A stretch of DNA of 15,484 bases from JAZGAE01 sp036475545 (GTDB lineage Bacteria; Pseudomonadota; Alphaproteobacteria; DATDPM01): the NCBI GenBank assembly GCA_036475545.1, contig JAZGAE010000053.1, positions 1 to 15,484 on the forward strand, given 5' to 3'. The position numbers and the translations under genes are program-made. Each line of letters begins with the position of its first letter. Position 1 is the first letter of the stretch. This document shows positions 14,861-15,484 of the stretch, piece after piece. The notes beneath the pieces are model-generated. The model made no database searches, was not told where the DNA came from, and saw only the letters and a program-made list of their open reading frames with translations.

Positions 14861-15283
14861 ATGGTCAAGGTGAATCTGTCGACCAAGCTTCCCGTTTCGA
14901 CGAAGCAGGTATGGGACCTTATCGGGAACTTCAATGCGCTCCCGGACTGGCACCCAGCGGTCGAGCGGAGCGAGATCGAGGAGGAAGAGGGAGGCAGGGG
15001 CGTCATCCGGCGCTTGCATCTCCTTGGCGGCGGCACCGTGGTCGAGCGGCTCGAGCGGCTCGACGACAGCGAGCATCTCTACAGTTACGAGATCCTGGAG
15101 AGCCCGCTCCCCGTCGCCGACTATCACGCGACGCTCAGGGTGCGCGAGGAGGAGGGCGGCTGCACGGTCGAGTGGTCGAGCGAGTTCGAGCCGAAGGGCG
15201 CGCCGGAGCAGGACGCCGCGGCGGTGATCCAGGGCATCTTCGACGCCGGGCTCGAGAACCTGAAGAAGATGTTCGGCGGCTGA
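14861..15283 (+). CDS. SRPBCC family protein (second of a homologous pair)
   Basis: The product is 140 aa. It is clearly paralogous to the preceding gene: VWDLIGNFNALPDWHPAVE, RGVIRRLHLLGGGTVVERLE, YSYEILESPLPVADYHATL and CTVEWSSEFEPKGAPE align with near-constant spacing. It has the same predicted helix-grip ligand-binding fold and no known reaction. A much better Shine-Dalgarno (AAAGGGGG, about 14845-14852) precedes its ATG than precedes the first copy. The 101-bp spacer and the intervening hairpin suggest separate expression. No catalytic residues can be assigned. Confidence 0.9.
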   Translation: MVKVNLSTKLPVSTKQVWDLIGNFNALPDWHPAVERSEIEEEEGGRGVIRRLHLLGGGTVVERLERLDDSEHLYSYEILESPLPVADYHATLRVREEEGGCTVEWSSEFEPKGAPEQDAAAVIQGIFDAGLENLKKMFGG

Positions 15284-15330
15284 CGGCGACTCGTCCGCGG
15301 GGCGCCCTGGCCCTCTGCGCACGGCTGGAT

Positions 15331-15361
15331 GCGCGCCCCTGTCCACGCGGTGGACGCGCGC
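15331..15361 (+). terminator. GC-rich hairpin in the right-edge gap, possible terminator
   Basis: GTCCAC-GCG-GTGGAC (15341-15355) is extended by GCGCGC on both sides (15331-15336 and 15356-15361) with a 4-nt bulge on the left arm. There is no T-run. The rest of 15284-15484 shows no supportable gene; an ATG at 15471 is too close to the edge to judge. Confidence 0.4.
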
Positions 15362-15484
15362 GAACACGATCTCATCGGCGTTCCCCACCTCGTCGACGCG
15401 ACGGATCGGATAAGACTCCGGATGGTGTGAAACCGGGGTGTGCCGCCTCAGTCACGAGCGGGCGGGCGAGATGACATGGATTCT

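Noticed and set aside
15471..15484. Possible gene start (ATG) at the right edge
   Set aside because: Only 14 bases remain, too little to support a gene.

Overview
This looks like chromosomal DNA from a high-GC alphaproteobacterium. The strongest lineage evidence is a two-piece (circularly permuted) tmRNA gene, an alphaproteobacterial trait although not exclusive to that class. It is supported by an alphaproteobacterial-type SspB and by small DUF4169 and ribbon-helix-helix (RHH) genes of the kind found in this class. No transposase, phage, integrase, plasmid or CRISPR signature was seen. The exact order within the class cannot be fixed from this window.

Left part (1-4400). A HpcH/HpaI-type aldolase runs off the left edge on the minus strand and is divergent from a small exported protein of unknown function. 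A large P2-type cation-pumping ATPase (898 aa) follows. It converges on a small minus-strand DUF4169 gene, and a hairpin lies between them.

Centre (4400-9935), plus strand. A 1192-residue AsmA-family inner-membrane protein comes first. Next is a short membrane-anchored or exported acidic protein, then an exported protein combining Sel1-like repeats, a peptidoglycan-binding domain and a C-terminal beta-rich region. All three point to envelope functions.

Right part, minus strand (9936-13200). In transcription order the genes are ssrA (tmRNA), sspB, a broken alpha/beta hydrolase, a TfoX-N-domain protein, fumC and an RHH protein. The tmRNA is missed by protein-coding analysis. The tag frame encodes ANDNQLALAA-stop, the acceptor stem has the alanine-identity G3-U70 pair, CCA is encoded, and a pseudoknot lies on each side of the tag. 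sspB, which encodes the ClpXP adaptor known to recognise ssrA tags, starts about 30 nt after the tmRNA ends, with no obvious terminator between. The hydrolase appears to have lost its catalytic middle through an in-frame internal deletion.

Right edge, plus strand (13357-15283). thyX (flavin-dependent thymidylate synthase) is divergent from ssrA and is followed by two homologous SRPBCC-fold proteins separated by a strong hairpin. The last 200 bp hold a hairpin but no gene I can support.

Two results merit a second look: the ssrA-sspB arrangement, which joins the tag maker and the tag reader in one likely transcription unit, and the internally deleted hydrolase. I do not see a wholly new multi-gene system here.
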